From AVCC01 sp041736255 (GTDB lineage: Bacteria > Pseudomonadota > Gammaproteobacteria > Burkholderiales > Burkholderiaceae_D), in the NCBI GenBank assembly GCA_041736255.1, contig JBGSTZ010000031.1:25043-89042 (forward strand): a stretch of DNA of 64,000 nucleotides, in the 5' to 3' direction. The position numbers were made by a program, and so were the translations under genes. A model generated the notes under the pieces. That model was not told the DNA's origin and did not search any database. It saw only the letters and a program-made list of their open reading frames with translations. Below are positions 1 through 8,872 of the stretch, one piece after another; the stretch's first letter is position 1, and every line of letters begins with the position of its first letter.

Positions 1-190
1 CCTGATTCTGGTTGCCGGCCTGAATTTCCTGGTCGGCCTTGGCCAGATCCAGCACTTCCAGACTGATCCGTTTGACCAGCGCATCCGGCGCTTCCGTTGT
101 TTCCTGTGCCGCGGCGTGTTGGGCGAATGCCAGGCTGCCGACTGTCATGGCGGTCATGATTAGCGCCAATATTCTTGTGAAGGTTTTCAT
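1..190 (-). CDS. mlaC: MlaC-like phospholipid-binding ABC transporter component (partial, N-terminus only)
   Basis: The minus-strand frame opens at 190 with an ATG preceded by a GAGG ribosome site and runs off the left edge, leaving 63 codons. The product has a typical Sec signal peptide (MKTFTRILALIMTAMTV, then AFAQHAAAQ) followed by APDALVKRISLEVLDLAKAD and IQAGNQNQ. That pattern is characteristic of the MlaC/Ttg2D family, periplasmic proteins that shuttle phospholipids between outer-membrane MlaA and the inner-membrane MlaFEDB ABC transporter. The assignment rests on the first fifth of the protein, so the family is likely but not certain. The rest of an mla operon would lie outside the window. 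Confidence 0.7.
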   Translation of the reverse strand, partial: MKTFTRILALIMTAMTVGSLAFAQHAAAQETTEAPDALVKRISLEVLDLAKADQEIQAGNQNQ

Positions 191-453
191 AAAATCCTCG
201 CGGTGGTCAAAGGTTAAAATTACCGAATGTTAAATTTAACTGTATCACGATCAAAGTTCGATCATTTTACAGAGGGAAAATTTCTCGTGCAGTTCGTGCG
301 GTAGCGCAATTCCTGGCGCATTTCGACCAGATTTCGCTCGGGCAGCTACAATCTGGCATTACAGCAAATAGGGTTATCGCACCCGGCAAGTCGCCATTTT
401 TCGTTGTATATCGGCGGGAAAAACCATTACAAAAAACAAGGAGAATTTCCCGA

Positions 454-2166
454 ATGCTGCATGAAATCTCTCTTATTACCACGATTGCCGCAGCGCTTAG
501 CTCAGGGCTTATTTTCGGGCTGATCGCCGTACGCTTGAAGCTGCCTGCGCTGGTGGGCTATCTTGCTGCCGGGATAATGATCGGTCCTGCGACGCCGGGC
601 TTCGTCGCCGATGTGGCGCTGGCCGGACAGTTGGCGGAGATCGGCGTGATGCTGCTGATGTTCGGCGTGGGTTTGCACTTTTCCCTGAATGACTTGCTCG
701 ACGTGCGTCGCATCGCGTTGCCCGGCGCAATAGTCCAGATTGCGGTGGCGACGGCAATGGGCATGGGCATCGCGCATTTGTGGGGCTGGAGCATGGGCGC
801 CGGCCTGGTTTTTGGCGTGACGCTGTCGGTTGCCAGTACCGTGGTGCTGCTGCGCGCACTGGAGGATCGCGGCATTCTGGATTCCATCAACGGCCGGATT
901 GCGGTCGGCTGGCTGGTGGTGGAGGATTTGGTGACGGTGCTGGTGTTGGTGCTGTTGCCGGCGCTTTCTGGCTGGCTGGGCGGCACCGAAATGCAACCGG
1001 GCGCCGATGCCAATATATGGAAGACGCTGGCGATCACGCTGGGTCAGGTGGCGGGTTTTGTGGTGTTTATGTTGGTGGTGGGACGCAAGCTTTTTCCGTG
1101 GTTGCTGTGGCGCGTGGCGCGCACCGGCTCCCGCGAGTTGTTCACGCTGTGCGTGATTGCCACTGCGGTCGGGATTGCCTATGGCTCGACCATGGTGTTC
1201 GGCGTTTCGTTCGCGCTGGGTGCATTTTTCGCCGGCATGGTATTGCGTGAATCGGAGCTGAGTCACCGCGCAGCGACAGAATCCTTGCCTTTGCGGGACG
1301 CGTTCTCGGTGCTGTTTTTCGTGTCGGTCGGGATGCTGTTCGATCCGATGGTATTGATGCAGAGCCCGCTGCAGGTGCTGGCGGTGGTGGCGGTGATTAT
1401 TCTGGGGAAATCGCTGGCGGCTTTTATTCTGGTCCTGCTGCTGCGGTATTCGCTGAATACGGCGCTGACGGTGTCGGCAAGTTTGGCGCAAATTGGCGAG
1501 TTTTCTTTCATTCTGGCTGCGCTGGGGATTGCTTTAGGCTTGCTGCCGCAGGAGGCGCAAAGCTTTATCGTGGCCGGCGCGATCATTTCCATCGCGCTCA
1601 ATCCGCTGGTTTTCAAGGCGATTACACCGCTGCAAAAATGGATCCACGCCAAACCCGCACTTGCGCACATTTTGGAGCGCGCGGATGACCCGCTGGCCGA
1701 GTTGCCGATGACGGTCGAGCAGGATAAGTTAACCGGCCAAGTGGTGCTGGTCGGCTATGGCCGCGTCGGACGGCGCATTGCCGAAGAATTGACCGAGCGC
1801 GGGATTCATTACGTGATAGTGGAACAAAACAGGGAGCGGGTGGATCAACTGCGCAAGCGCGGCATATCGGCCGTTGCCGGCAACGCGGCAGAGCCGTCGG
1901 TGATGATCCAGGCGCATATTGCCAGAGCGGTGATGCTGGTAGTGGCAACGCCCGACACTTTCCATGTGCGCGCCATGATTGAAACGGCCAGAGCGCTGAA
2001 TCCCGCGATTCAGACCGTGGTGCGGACCCATAGCGAAAACGAAGCGCTTCTGCTGCAGCAGGAAAAAGTGGGCAAAGTGTTTCTGGGCGAGCATGAACTC
2101 GCGGCCGGGATGACGCGCCATATATTGGCGAATCTTGAAATGCTGCAAGCACCGCCGGATCATTAA
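454..2166 (+). CDS. ybaL: YbaL/Kef-type monovalent cation:proton antiporter with RCK domain
   Basis: A 570-residue inner-membrane transporter of the CPA2 family. Residues 1 to about 395 form a Na+/H+ exchanger domain of roughly 12 helices. Residues about 427-545 are a TrkA-N (RCK) domain with the Rossmann motif GYGRVG near residue 434 and the acidic end of beta-2 in VIVEQNRERV. E. coli YbaL has 558 residues and the same architecture; KefB/KefC are the alternative. The family exchanges K+ or Na+ for protons, with nucleotide or metabolite gating through the RCK domain. The start follows AAGGAG at 438-443 with good spacing. It is divergent from the MlaC-like gene across 263 bp. No KefF/KefG-type quinone reductase gene is adjacent, which favours YbaL over glutathione-gated Kef. 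Confidence 0.85.
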   Translation: MLHEISLITTIAAALSSGLIFGLIAVRLKLPALVGYLAAGIMIGPATPGFVADVALAGQLAEIGVMLLMFGVGLHFSLNDLLDVRRIALPGAIVQIAVATAMGMGIAHLWGWSMGAGLVFGVTLSVASTVVLLRALEDRGILDSINGRIAVGWLVVEDLVTVLVLVLLPALSGWLGGTEMQPGADANIWKTLAITLGQVAGFVVFMLVVGRKLFPWLLWRVARTGSRELFTLCVIATAVGIAYGSTMVFGVSFALGAFFAGMVLRESELSHRAATESLPLRDAFSVLFFVSVGMLFDPMVLMQSPLQVLAVVAVIILGKSLAAFILVLLLRYSLNTALTVSASLAQIGEFSFILAALGIALGLLPQEAQSFIVAGAIISIALNPLVFKAITPLQKWIHAKPALAHILERADDPLAELPMTVEQDKLTGQVVLVGYGRVGRRIAEELTERGIHYVIVEQNRERVDQLRKRGISAVAGNAAEPSVMIQAHIARAVMLVVATPDTFHVRAMIETARALNPAIQTVVRTHSENEALLLQQEKVGKVFLGEHELAAGMTRHILANLEMLQAPPDH

Positions 2167-2388
2167 GCTTGGCCGTGGCCGGCGCGTGTCGCTAATTTAA
2201 AAAAAGTAGAGTATAGGAATAAACCATGCCATTTACGCATATATTCAGTGCCTATTAAAAAACACATGGCTATGTATATTTAAAATAATAACTTCTTTCG
2301 CAATGGCAAACAAGCTATTGCGTTTAAAATACCGTTTTTCCGGTTGCAGTAATGCTCCGCTTGCCGATGTCACACCTGAAAGATAGCA

Positions 2389-3672
2389 ATGGCTTTAAAC
2401 ACTACTGAATCCGCCAATCCCGCATTAACGCCGATCCCGCTGTCCGATAGAGTTTTCGGCTTCCGCGAGCACGCATCGTTGTGGTTCAGTCTGGGCGTGG
2501 GCTTGCTGGTGATGCAGGTCGGCGCCTATCTGGTGCCGGCGATGGGCACCCAAAGCGCGCTGCTGGCGATTGTCATCGGCTCGCTGCTGGGCGCCGGCTT
2601 GCTCGGCTGGGTGGCTTTGATCGGCTGCGAACGCGGGCTGTCCAGTCCGGCCCTGATGCACCAGACTCTGGGCAGCGCGTTTGCCAAATTGCCAGTCATC
2701 CTGAATATCGTGCAACTGATCGGCTGGACCGCTTTCGAGCTGGTCATCATGCGCGACAGCAGCGCTGCGCTGATCAAGGAAATGACCGGCATCGACGCAG
2801 CGTGGGTGCCGGTGCTGACCTCGATTTTCTGGGGGCTGCTGCTGGTCGGTCTGGCCAATGGCTCGATGATCGGTCTGGTGCGCCGCTTTGTCGGGCGTTT
2901 CGGCATGCCGTTGGTGGTTTTGTCGCTGCTGTGGCTGACGTATCAGTTCGGGATGCGGGCGCACAGTCAGGGTTTGGACGCGCTCTGGAACAAGGCCGGC
3001 GACGGCTCGATGAGCACGATTGCCGCGATTGATCTGGTGATGGCGATGCCGGTGTCGTGGCTGCCGCTGGTAGCCGACTTTGCCCGTTACGGCAAAACCG
3101 GTGCGGCCACCGTGCGCGGCACCTGGATCGGTTATGCGATTGCGAACATCTGGTGCTACGCGCTGGGCGTGCTGGTGATCAGCACCACCGCGCCCGGAGC
3201 GGAGTTGGTCGGGGCGTTGTTGCTGGCGCAGGGCGGGCTGGTGGCGCTGGGTCTGATCCTGATCGACGAAATGGACAATGCCTACGGCGACGTGTATTCG
3301 GGCGCGGTGTCGCTGAATTTCCTCGGCAACCGTTTCAGCGTCAAAACCTGGGGCATTACGCTGGCGCTGGTGGCGACCGGTTGCGCCATCGTGTTGCCGA
3401 TGCACAGTCTGGAGCCTTTTCTGCTGTTGCTGAGTTCGATCTTCGTGCCGTTGTTCGGGGTGGTGATTTCGCAGCTGAGCATGCAGGGCCGCGCTGCGCA
3501 GCGCAGCATCAATACGGTTCCGGTGCTGATCTGGCTGCTCGGCATTGCGGCGTTTCATGCCGCGCCGCGTTTGGTGCCGGAGCTCGGATCAGCCTTGCCG
3601 AGTCTGGCGTTGACGCTGTTGCTGGGGACGCTGTACCGCTACACGAGACGGTCCAGTCTGGTCACGGCATAG
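2389..3672 (+). CDS. cytX: CytX-like hydroxymethylpyrimidine/cytosine permease (NCS1 family)
   Basis: A 427-residue protein with about 12 hydrophobic helices, of the nucleobase:cation symporter-1 type. The N-terminal PLSDRVFGFREHASLWFSLG resembles putative hydroxymethylpyrimidine permeases (CytX) more than codB. It lies tail to tail with thiD, with 18 bp between stop codons, so it sits beside the two kinases of HMP and thiazole salvage. Uptake of HMP for ThiD is the natural inference. No TPP riboswitch was recognised in the 222 bp upstream, although CytX genes are often under one. Substrate cannot be read from sequence alone. Confidence 0.75.
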   Translation: MALNTTESANPALTPIPLSDRVFGFREHASLWFSLGVGLLVMQVGAYLVPAMGTQSALLAIVIGSLLGAGLLGWVALIGCERGLSSPALMHQTLGSAFAKLPVILNIVQLIGWTAFELVIMRDSSAALIKEMTGIDAAWVPVLTSIFWGLLLVGLANGSMIGLVRRFVGRFGMPLVVLSLLWLTYQFGMRAHSQGLDALWNKAGDGSMSTIAAIDLVMAMPVSWLPLVADFARYGKTGAATVRGTWIGYAIANIWCYALGVLVISTTAPGAELVGALLLAQGGLVALGLILIDEMDNAYGDVYSGAVSLNFLGNRFSVKTWGITLALVATGCAIVLPMHSLEPFLLLLSSIFVPLFGVVISQLSMQGRAAQRSINTVPVLIWLLGIAAFHAAPRLVPELGSALPSLALTLLLGTLYRYTRRSSLVTA

Positions 3673-3690
3673 TTAATGCATTCCATGAGA

Positions 3691-4563
3691 TCAAGCGGCT
3701 GGCGTAATCCTTATTTTGTGCATCGGCACCGGTGCGAAGGCGTGATTCAACGGTCCGTGGCCGTGGCCGGTGCCTACGTCGGCGCCCTGTAAAATCGCTT
3801 TGTATACATAGCGGCGGGCCAGTTGCACAGCTTCCGCCAGATCATGGCCGAGGGCCAGATAACAGGCGATCGCGGAAGACAGCGTGCAACCGGTGCCGTG
3901 CGTATTGCGGCTGGAGATGCGCGGTTTTGCCATGCGCAACAGCGGTTGATCCGGTTGCAGCAGGATATCCACCACTTCGTCGCTGCGCAGGTGGCCGCCT
4001 TTCAACAATACCGTCGGCGCTCCCAACTGGATCAAGTCGTGCGCGGCGGCTGCCAGTTGCGCCTCGATTTCCAGCGGGCGTCCCAGCAGCAGCGCGGCTT
4101 CGTCCAAGTTGGGTGTAACCAGCGTCACCAGCGGGAACAATTCCGCCACCAGCACCGCAATGGTTTCCCGGGCGATTAAGCTGTCGCCGCTGCTGGCCAC
4201 CATCACCGGATCAAGCACTACGCGCGGCCATTGATAGCGCAGAATCGCTTGCGCCACGACCCTGACCACTTCCGGATCGTGCAGCATGCCGATCTTGACT
4301 GCATCGACGCCGATATCGCCCACCACTGCATCGATTTGCTGGGCCAGCATGCCGGCTGGCACCGGGTGAATCGCCACGACACCGCAGGTATTTTGCGCGG
4401 TGATGGCAGTGATGGCGGTCATGCCGAAACATCCGAGCGCTGAAAATGTCTTCAGGTCGGCCTGGATGCCGGCGCCGCCACCGCTGTCGGAGCCGGCAAT
4501 GCTCAGCACGCGAGGATATTGGAACGGCAGCTTTTTATGTTGTGATGGAGATGCTTGTGTCAC
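3691..4563 (-). CDS. thiD: Hydroxymethylpyrimidine/phosphomethylpyrimidine kinase
   Basis: ThiD phosphorylates HMP and then HMP-P to HMP-PP for thiamine synthesis in the cytoplasm. The ribokinase-fold signatures are GSDSGGGAGIQADLKT near the N-terminus and HGTGCTLSSAIA near residue 220, the anion hole and phosphate-binding loop. I start it at the GTG at 4563, 290 residues, because GAGGAT sits 9 bases upstream and homology begins just after. The open frame extends further upstream inside thiM, but that part is not ThiD-like. It lies 47 bp downstream of thiM and is probably co-transcribed with it. Confidence 0.92.
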   Translation of the reverse strand: MTQASPSQHKKLPFQYPRVLSIAGSDSGGGAGIQADLKTFSALGCFGMTAITAITAQNTCGVVAIHPVPAGMLAQQIDAVVGDIGVDAVKIGMLHDPEVVRVVAQAILRYQWPRVVLDPVMVASSGDSLIARETIAVLVAELFPLVTLVTPNLDEAALLLGRPLEIEAQLAAAAHDLIQLGAPTVLLKGGHLRSDEVVDILLQPDQPLLRMAKPRISSRNTHGTGCTLSSAIACYLALGHDLAEAVQLARRYVYKAILQGADVGTGHGHGPLNHAFAPVPMHKIRITPAA

Positions 4564-4610
4564 GTTGGGTATCCTCAAAATGCGATGCAAGAGTTGTAAG
4601 TAAGCTTGGC

Positions 4611-5453
4611 TCAGCTGTGCACGGTCAATTTCAGGCGCGACAGGAAGCTTGCGCGGTCGAGCAACTGCAAGCCATCGAGCAGTTTGATTTGCAGCGAACC
4701 CACGCCGCCATGCGCCAGGATCACCTGTTCTGCGGCCCATTCGCCCACCACGCCGAGATACGCCATCGCAGCTGCAGTGGCGCGCCAGGGGTCGGGCTGG
4801 ACCGCTGCAAAAGCGCCGATCATCGCCGTGGCGGAACAGCCGACGCCGGTTATATTAGTCATCCATACATGGCCGTTGGATAAGGTCAGCCAGCGACCTT
4901 GATTGTCGACCACATGATCGTCAGCACCCGAGACGCACACCACGCCGCGCATCGAGGTGGCCAGATTCTGCGCCGCCAGGAGTGCCGCGTCCGAACTGGC
5001 CGAACTGTCCACGCCTCTGGTGAGTGCCGTCAAGCCGGCTACGCTCATGATTTCAGATGCATTGCCGCGCATCACCGTCAAGTTGCCTGCCGCCATCAAT
5101 TCCTTCAGTGCGCGATTCCGGTACGCGGTTGCGCCTGCGCCCACCGGGTCCAGCACCACAGGGATGCCGCGTGCATTGGCTTTTTTCTGCGCCAGCAGCA
5201 TCGAAGTAACCCAGTCCGGCTCCAGAGTGCCGATATTCAACACCAGCGCTTGCGCAATGCCTGCCATTTCGGCCACTTCTTCGTGCGCGTGCGCCATCAC
5301 CGGCGATGCACCGAGAGCCAGCAAAACATTGGCGTTGTAATTCATCACTACAAAATTCGTAATGCTGTGCACCAGAGGCGCATTGGCGCGCACCGCTTCG
5401 ACATCGGCCCACAGGTTTTCGGCAGTAATGGTTGGTGTAGTTGGCATGCTCAT
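4611..5453 (-). CDS. thiM: Hydroxyethylthiazole kinase
   Basis: ThiM phosphorylates hydroxyethylthiazole, salvaging the thiazole half of thiamine. Recognisable are HSITNFVVMNYNANVLLALGASPVMAHA near the N-terminus, LDPVGAGAT in the middle and GVGCSATAMIGAF near residue 204, the catalytic-Cys loop. The product has 280 residues from the ATG at 5453 (E. coli ThiM has 262). The ribosome site is weak, and an ATG two codons later is an alternative. The open frame continues upstream to 5627 without family homology. First gene of a thiM-thiD pair, divergent from the oxygenase gene across 192 bp. Confidence 0.92.
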   Translation of the reverse strand: MSMPTTPTITAENLWADVEAVRANAPLVHSITNFVVMNYNANVLLALGASPVMAHAHEEVAEMAGIAQALVLNIGTLEPDWVTSMLLAQKKANARGIPVVLDPVGAGATAYRNRALKELMAAGNLTVMRGNASEIMSVAGLTALTRGVDSSASSDAALLAAQNLATSMRGVVCVSGADDHVVDNQGRWLTLSNGHVWMTNITGVGCSATAMIGAFAAVQPDPWRATAAAMAYLGVVGEWAAEQVILAHGGVGSLQIKLLDGLQLLDRASFLSRLKLTVHS

Positions 5454-5645
5454 GGGTGGTTTATCAAGACGAGTTGAAGTTTTCCTTACATCCTCCGGGC
5501 GGAGTTGCCGCAGCCGGTGAAAAAGAAAGGGATATAGAATTATCGCATTGCGTTCGCAAATCAGAAAGTTGGCGGAACGTATATCAAGCTGCGCGCAATA
5601 TTGCAGTTTACAATCTGGCATATTCAAAAACCCGGGATATTTATT

Positions 5646-6257
5646 ATGCTGTACGACAACACAATGCTGTTACAGATTGGCGACGACCTGGTCAAGCGTG
5701 GCTGGTCGCAACAAGACGCTTTTCTGCCGCCAGAACTGGCGCAAGAACTGGCCAACGAATGCCGTGCGCGGGCGGCGCAAGGGGCATTGAAGCCGGCCGG
5801 GATCGGCCATGGTGCTGCGCTGGAGGTTCAGGAACAGATTCGCGGCGACCAGATTCAATGGCTGGAGGCCAGCCAGTCTGCCGCCTGCTATGAGTATTTG
5901 CAGATCATGGAAACGGTGCGTGAGCAGCTCAACCGGACGCTGTACCTTGGGCTGGATGAGTATGAATGTCACTTTGCCTTGTATCCGCCCGGCGCTTTCT
6001 ATCAGAAGCACTTGGACCGTTTTCACGACGATGACAGCCGCACGGTATCGGTGATCGTCTACCTCAATGATGCATGGCTGCCGGAACATGGCGGTGCCTT
6101 GCGCCTGTATCCCGATCAGCAGCCCGAACAGGAAATTGCCCCGCTCTCGAACCGTCTGGCGCTGTTTTTGTCAGCCGGCATGCTGCACGAAGTGCTGCCC
6201 ACGAACCGCGAACGGTTGTCGCTCACAGGCTGGTTCAAACGACGCGCGCGAGTGTGA
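5646..6257 (+). CDS. 2-oxoglutarate/Fe(II)-dependent oxygenase, prolyl-4-hydroxylase-like
   Basis: A 203-residue cytosolic protein whose C-terminal half is a double-stranded beta-helix dioxygenase. The iron triad is H122 and D124 (QKHLDRF) plus H181 (MLHEVLP); R190, nine residues later, fits the 2-oxoglutarate-binding arginine. Such proteins hydroxylate proline or other residues, or small molecules, and the substrate is unknown here. The start at 5646 was chosen because homology begins soon after; an ATG at 5664 is also possible. It stands alone between thiMD (divergent) and phoX (convergent). Confidence 0.82.
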   Translation: MLYDNTMLLQIGDDLVKRGWSQQDAFLPPELAQELANECRARAAQGALKPAGIGHGAALEVQEQIRGDQIQWLEASQSAACYEYLQIMETVREQLNRTLYLGLDEYECHFALYPPGAFYQKHLDRFHDDDSRTVSVIVYLNDAWLPEHGGALRLYPDQQPEQEIAPLSNRLALFLSAGMLHEVLPTNRERLSLTGWFKRRARV

Positions 6258-6339
6258 CTCAGACCGGACGTTAGCACGCGTAAGCATGCCGATGGTCTTC
6301 TTTCCATCCGTCCATTAATGACTGCATACTAAAGGACGC

Positions 6340-6378
6340 AAAAAAACTGGCCGGTGCACACAGTGCCCGGCCAGTTTG
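6340..6378 (-). terminator. Rho-independent terminator of phoX
   Basis: An 11-bp GC-rich stem (AAACTGGCCGG with CCGGCCAGTTT) encloses a 12-base loop. Read on the minus strand it is followed by a run of seven T. It lies just after the phoX stop codon. Confidence 0.88.
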
Positions 6379-6403
6379 CCAATCTATGATTGGTTTTATT
6401 GCA

Positions 6404-8632
6404 TTAACTACCGATACGGCCACCATCGTTTTTGGTGATCACGATCGTCGCTGAACGTGGGCGCTTGCCGGCACCGTAACCTGCATTGCTCGGCCACTGA
6501 CTAGTGTACTTGGTCGGATCGGCGATATCGGCCGCATCAGTGGTTTCGCCCGGGTGCTGAATATTGACGAATATCGCTTTGCCATCAGGCGTTTCGCACA
6601 GGCCGGTAATTTCACAGGCTTTCGGTCCCACCAGAAAACGCTTCAACGTATCCGCAGTAGGCGCCTTGCCAACTTGGGTCTTCACATCCAGCGTGCCGCC
6701 TGCTGTTTTTGGATAACTTAACGTCACCTCTTTGCCATCGCCTACCTGGCCCGGCCAGCCCGCCAGCATCATGCAGTTGGTCACATCACTGTAAGCACCA
6801 TCATCGGTCTGAAACCAGCAAATACCGGTGGCCCGGCTAAACACCAAGCCATCAGGGCTCGAGAAATCCTGGTCGTCGGTCAGGTTCGACAGATTCACTT
6901 TGCCGGCATCGGCACCGGACTCTGCACCGAACAAGTACACATCCCAGTTAAAGTTTGTTGCAGTGCTGCCCACAGCTGCTTCCTTGATGCGCAAGATATG
7001 GCCGTTCGGGTTGCCCTTTTGCTCCTTGGAGCCCTTCATGTCCGTGTAAGCGCGCGGGTTGGCGCTGTCTGGCGCCAATTCCGACGAGCCGCTCGGTTCC
7101 ACGCGACGATTGCTGTTGTTGGTCAGCGCGTAGTACACCTCACCATTTTTAGGATTCACCGAGCACCATTCCGGGCGGTCCATTTTGGTCGCGCCGACCG
7201 CATCGGCGGCGAGCCGCGCATTTACCAGAACATCGGCAAGGTCGTCGAACTTGTAGGCGGCGTAGTTCTTGATGTCCGAATTACTGAGAGCCAATTCAAT
7301 CCATTGCCCGCTACCGTCGGCGCTGAACTTGGCAACATACAGCTTGCCGAAGTCGAGATATTTTGCGCCCACGGCCAGACGATCCGCTGGAGCCGCATCG
7401 GCAGCATCCCATTTAGCGTCTGAGACCCACTTGTAAATGTACTCGTTGCGTGAATCGTCACCCATGTACACCGCCAGCTGTTGGCCAACTTTGGCATTAC
7501 TGAAAGCCGCGCTTTCGTGCGCGAAGCGACCCAGGCCGGTACGCTTCTGCGCTAGCGTGGTCTTGTCGTAAGCGTCCATCTCGACGATGTAGCCCATGCC
7601 GTTCATCTCGTTGCGATAGTCGTCTTTGCCATCAGCCGAAGTGCCGCTTTGGCTATTATTCCAGCGCGCATATTTGTCATCCGAGCCGCCGGTTTCCCAG
7701 CCGTGGCGCGATGTAGCGCCCTGTTTGCGGCCGTAACGGTTGAGTGCGGTCACGCTCTTGTCGTTGCCGCGCGCAGCGTCGTCGGCGTCGCTGCGGGTGA
7801 AATAGCCGGCCCAATTCTCTTCGCCAGTCAGGAACGTGCCCCATGGCGTCTTACCGGTACCGCAGTTGTTCAAGGTGCCGCGGGTCTTGAAACCATCGTT
7901 CGCATATTTGGTCACCATCAGCGGGTTGCCGCGTGCCGGGCCGGCGATTTCGATTTCGCTCAAACAAGTGATGCGGCGATTGAATGTAGAAGTCTTGACA
8001 TACTCCCACTTGCCACCGCTGTTGCGCACTTCGACCATCGACACGCCGTGAATCGCGGTTTCCTTGTCTACTTCAGTGGCCGGGCGATTCCCCATATTGG
8101 TGCCGCCGTTGGGGTGCAAGAAGAACGATGATTTCTCATCGTTAGTGGTGGCTTCATGATTGACCACCAGCAAGCCGCGCTCGATCGCCGAGGTAGATGG
8201 CGTGCCGTCCGCAGTCAGTCCGAACCATTCCATGCCATCGTGGTGGTCGCCGGCGCGGTTCTCGAAATCGGTATCGGTGCCATCATTCTTGTATGCAGCG
8301 GTGGCACCGGTGAGCGGGTCGCCCAGCGCGTAGATTGCAGTGGCGGTGTAACCTGCAGGCACTATGACGCTGTCAAGCAAACTTTTACTGACTGCGGTGA
8401 ACCCCAGCAGCTTGTCGCTTGGCGTCGCAACAGCGTCATTGCTGCCACCACAAGCCGACAGACCCAGCGATCCGAATAGCGCGCCGGCAGCGGAGGCAGC
8501 GCCGCCGCGCAACAGGCTGCGACGACTCAGCCGGGTTTCCAGCACCGCGCTGAAATGCGTATTGGGCGAGTTGTTGTAGCCGATATCATCGGGATCGATG
8601 GCGCGTACGGACAGATCGGTGGACTTGTTCAT
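6404..8632 (-). CDS. phoX: PhoX-family alkaline phosphatase (DUF839), Tat-exported
   Basis: A 742-residue protein of the PhoX/DUF839 family, metal-dependent (Ca2+/Fe3+) phosphomonoesterases that release phosphate from organic esters in the periplasm. The N-terminus carries a twin-arginine signal, SRRSLLRGGAASAAGALFG, followed by LSACGG, which could also act as a lipobox. Family segments include PDGLVFSRATGICWFQTDD and CEITGLCETPDGKAIFVNIQHPGE near the C-terminus. The start at 8632 follows AAAGGA; the upstream in-frame extension overlaps the promoter and is rejected. A four-repeat PHO box lies 57 bases upstream, so phosphate-starvation control by PhoB is expected. A clear terminator follows. 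It is single-gene. Confidence 0.9.
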   Translation of the reverse strand: MNKSTDLSVRAIDPDDIGYNNSPNTHFSAVLETRLSRRSLLRGGAASAAGALFGSLGLSACGGSNDAVATPSDKLLGFTAVSKSLLDSVIVPAGYTATAIYALGDPLTGATAAYKNDGTDTDFENRAGDHHDGMEWFGLTADGTPSTSAIERGLLVVNHEATTNDEKSSFFLHPNGGTNMGNRPATEVDKETAIHGVSMVEVRNSGGKWEYVKTSTFNRRITCLSEIEIAGPARGNPLMVTKYANDGFKTRGTLNNCGTGKTPWGTFLTGEENWAGYFTRSDADDAARGNDKSVTALNRYGRKQGATSRHGWETGGSDDKYARWNNSQSGTSADGKDDYRNEMNGMGYIVEMDAYDKTTLAQKRTGLGRFAHESAAFSNAKVGQQLAVYMGDDSRNEYIYKWVSDAKWDAADAAPADRLAVGAKYLDFGKLYVAKFSADGSGQWIELALSNSDIKNYAAYKFDDLADVLVNARLAADAVGATKMDRPEWCSVNPKNGEVYYALTNNSNRRVEPSGSSELAPDSANPRAYTDMKGSKEQKGNPNGHILRIKEAAVGSTATNFNWDVYLFGAESGADAGKVNLSNLTDDQDFSSPDGLVFSRATGICWFQTDDGAYSDVTNCMMLAGWPGQVGDGKEVTLSYPKTAGGTLDVKTQVGKAPTADTLKRFLVGPKACEITGLCETPDGKAIFVNIQHPGETTDAADIADPTKYTSQWPSNAGYGAGKRPRSATIVITKNDGGRIGS

Positions 8633-8671
8633 GGCTTTGTTTCCTTTGATGTTATGAGAAGATCGGTCATG

Positions 8672-8728
8672 AATTCTAGCCACGGAATATGACTTGATAG
8701 TGACTGCAAGATGACGATTAGATGACAT
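8672..8728 (-). promoter_or_regulatory. PHO box and -10 of phoX
   Basis: Reading the minus strand, four 7-mers recur with an exact 11-bp period: ATGTCAT (8728-8722), TCGTCAT (8717-8711), CAGTCAC (8706-8700) and AAGTCAT (8695-8689). This matches the tandem CTGTCAT-type sites of PhoB dimers. A TAGAAT (8678-8673) lies 10 bp after the last repeat, where the -10 of a PhoB-activated promoter belongs. Confidence 0.85.
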
Positions 8729-8872
8729 CGAAGCACAGGCAGCTTCACCGATCTTGCCGGTCAGCATTGTTATGGCCGGTGCGCAAAAGCGAGTACGCTT
8801 TGGCATCGCCATTCCAGCCCGCAATCGTTTGACGGCGGGCAATGTTGTGCTGAACCGAGGAAAAAACGCCTA

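Noticed and set aside
502..1491. Long minus-strand open frame opposite the antiporter gene
   Set aside because: His/Gln/Arg-rich translation typical of antisense of a GC-rich gene; no start, no family resemblance.
2167..2388. TPP riboswitch before cytX
   Set aside because: No CTGAGA or the conserved P4/P5 segments found.
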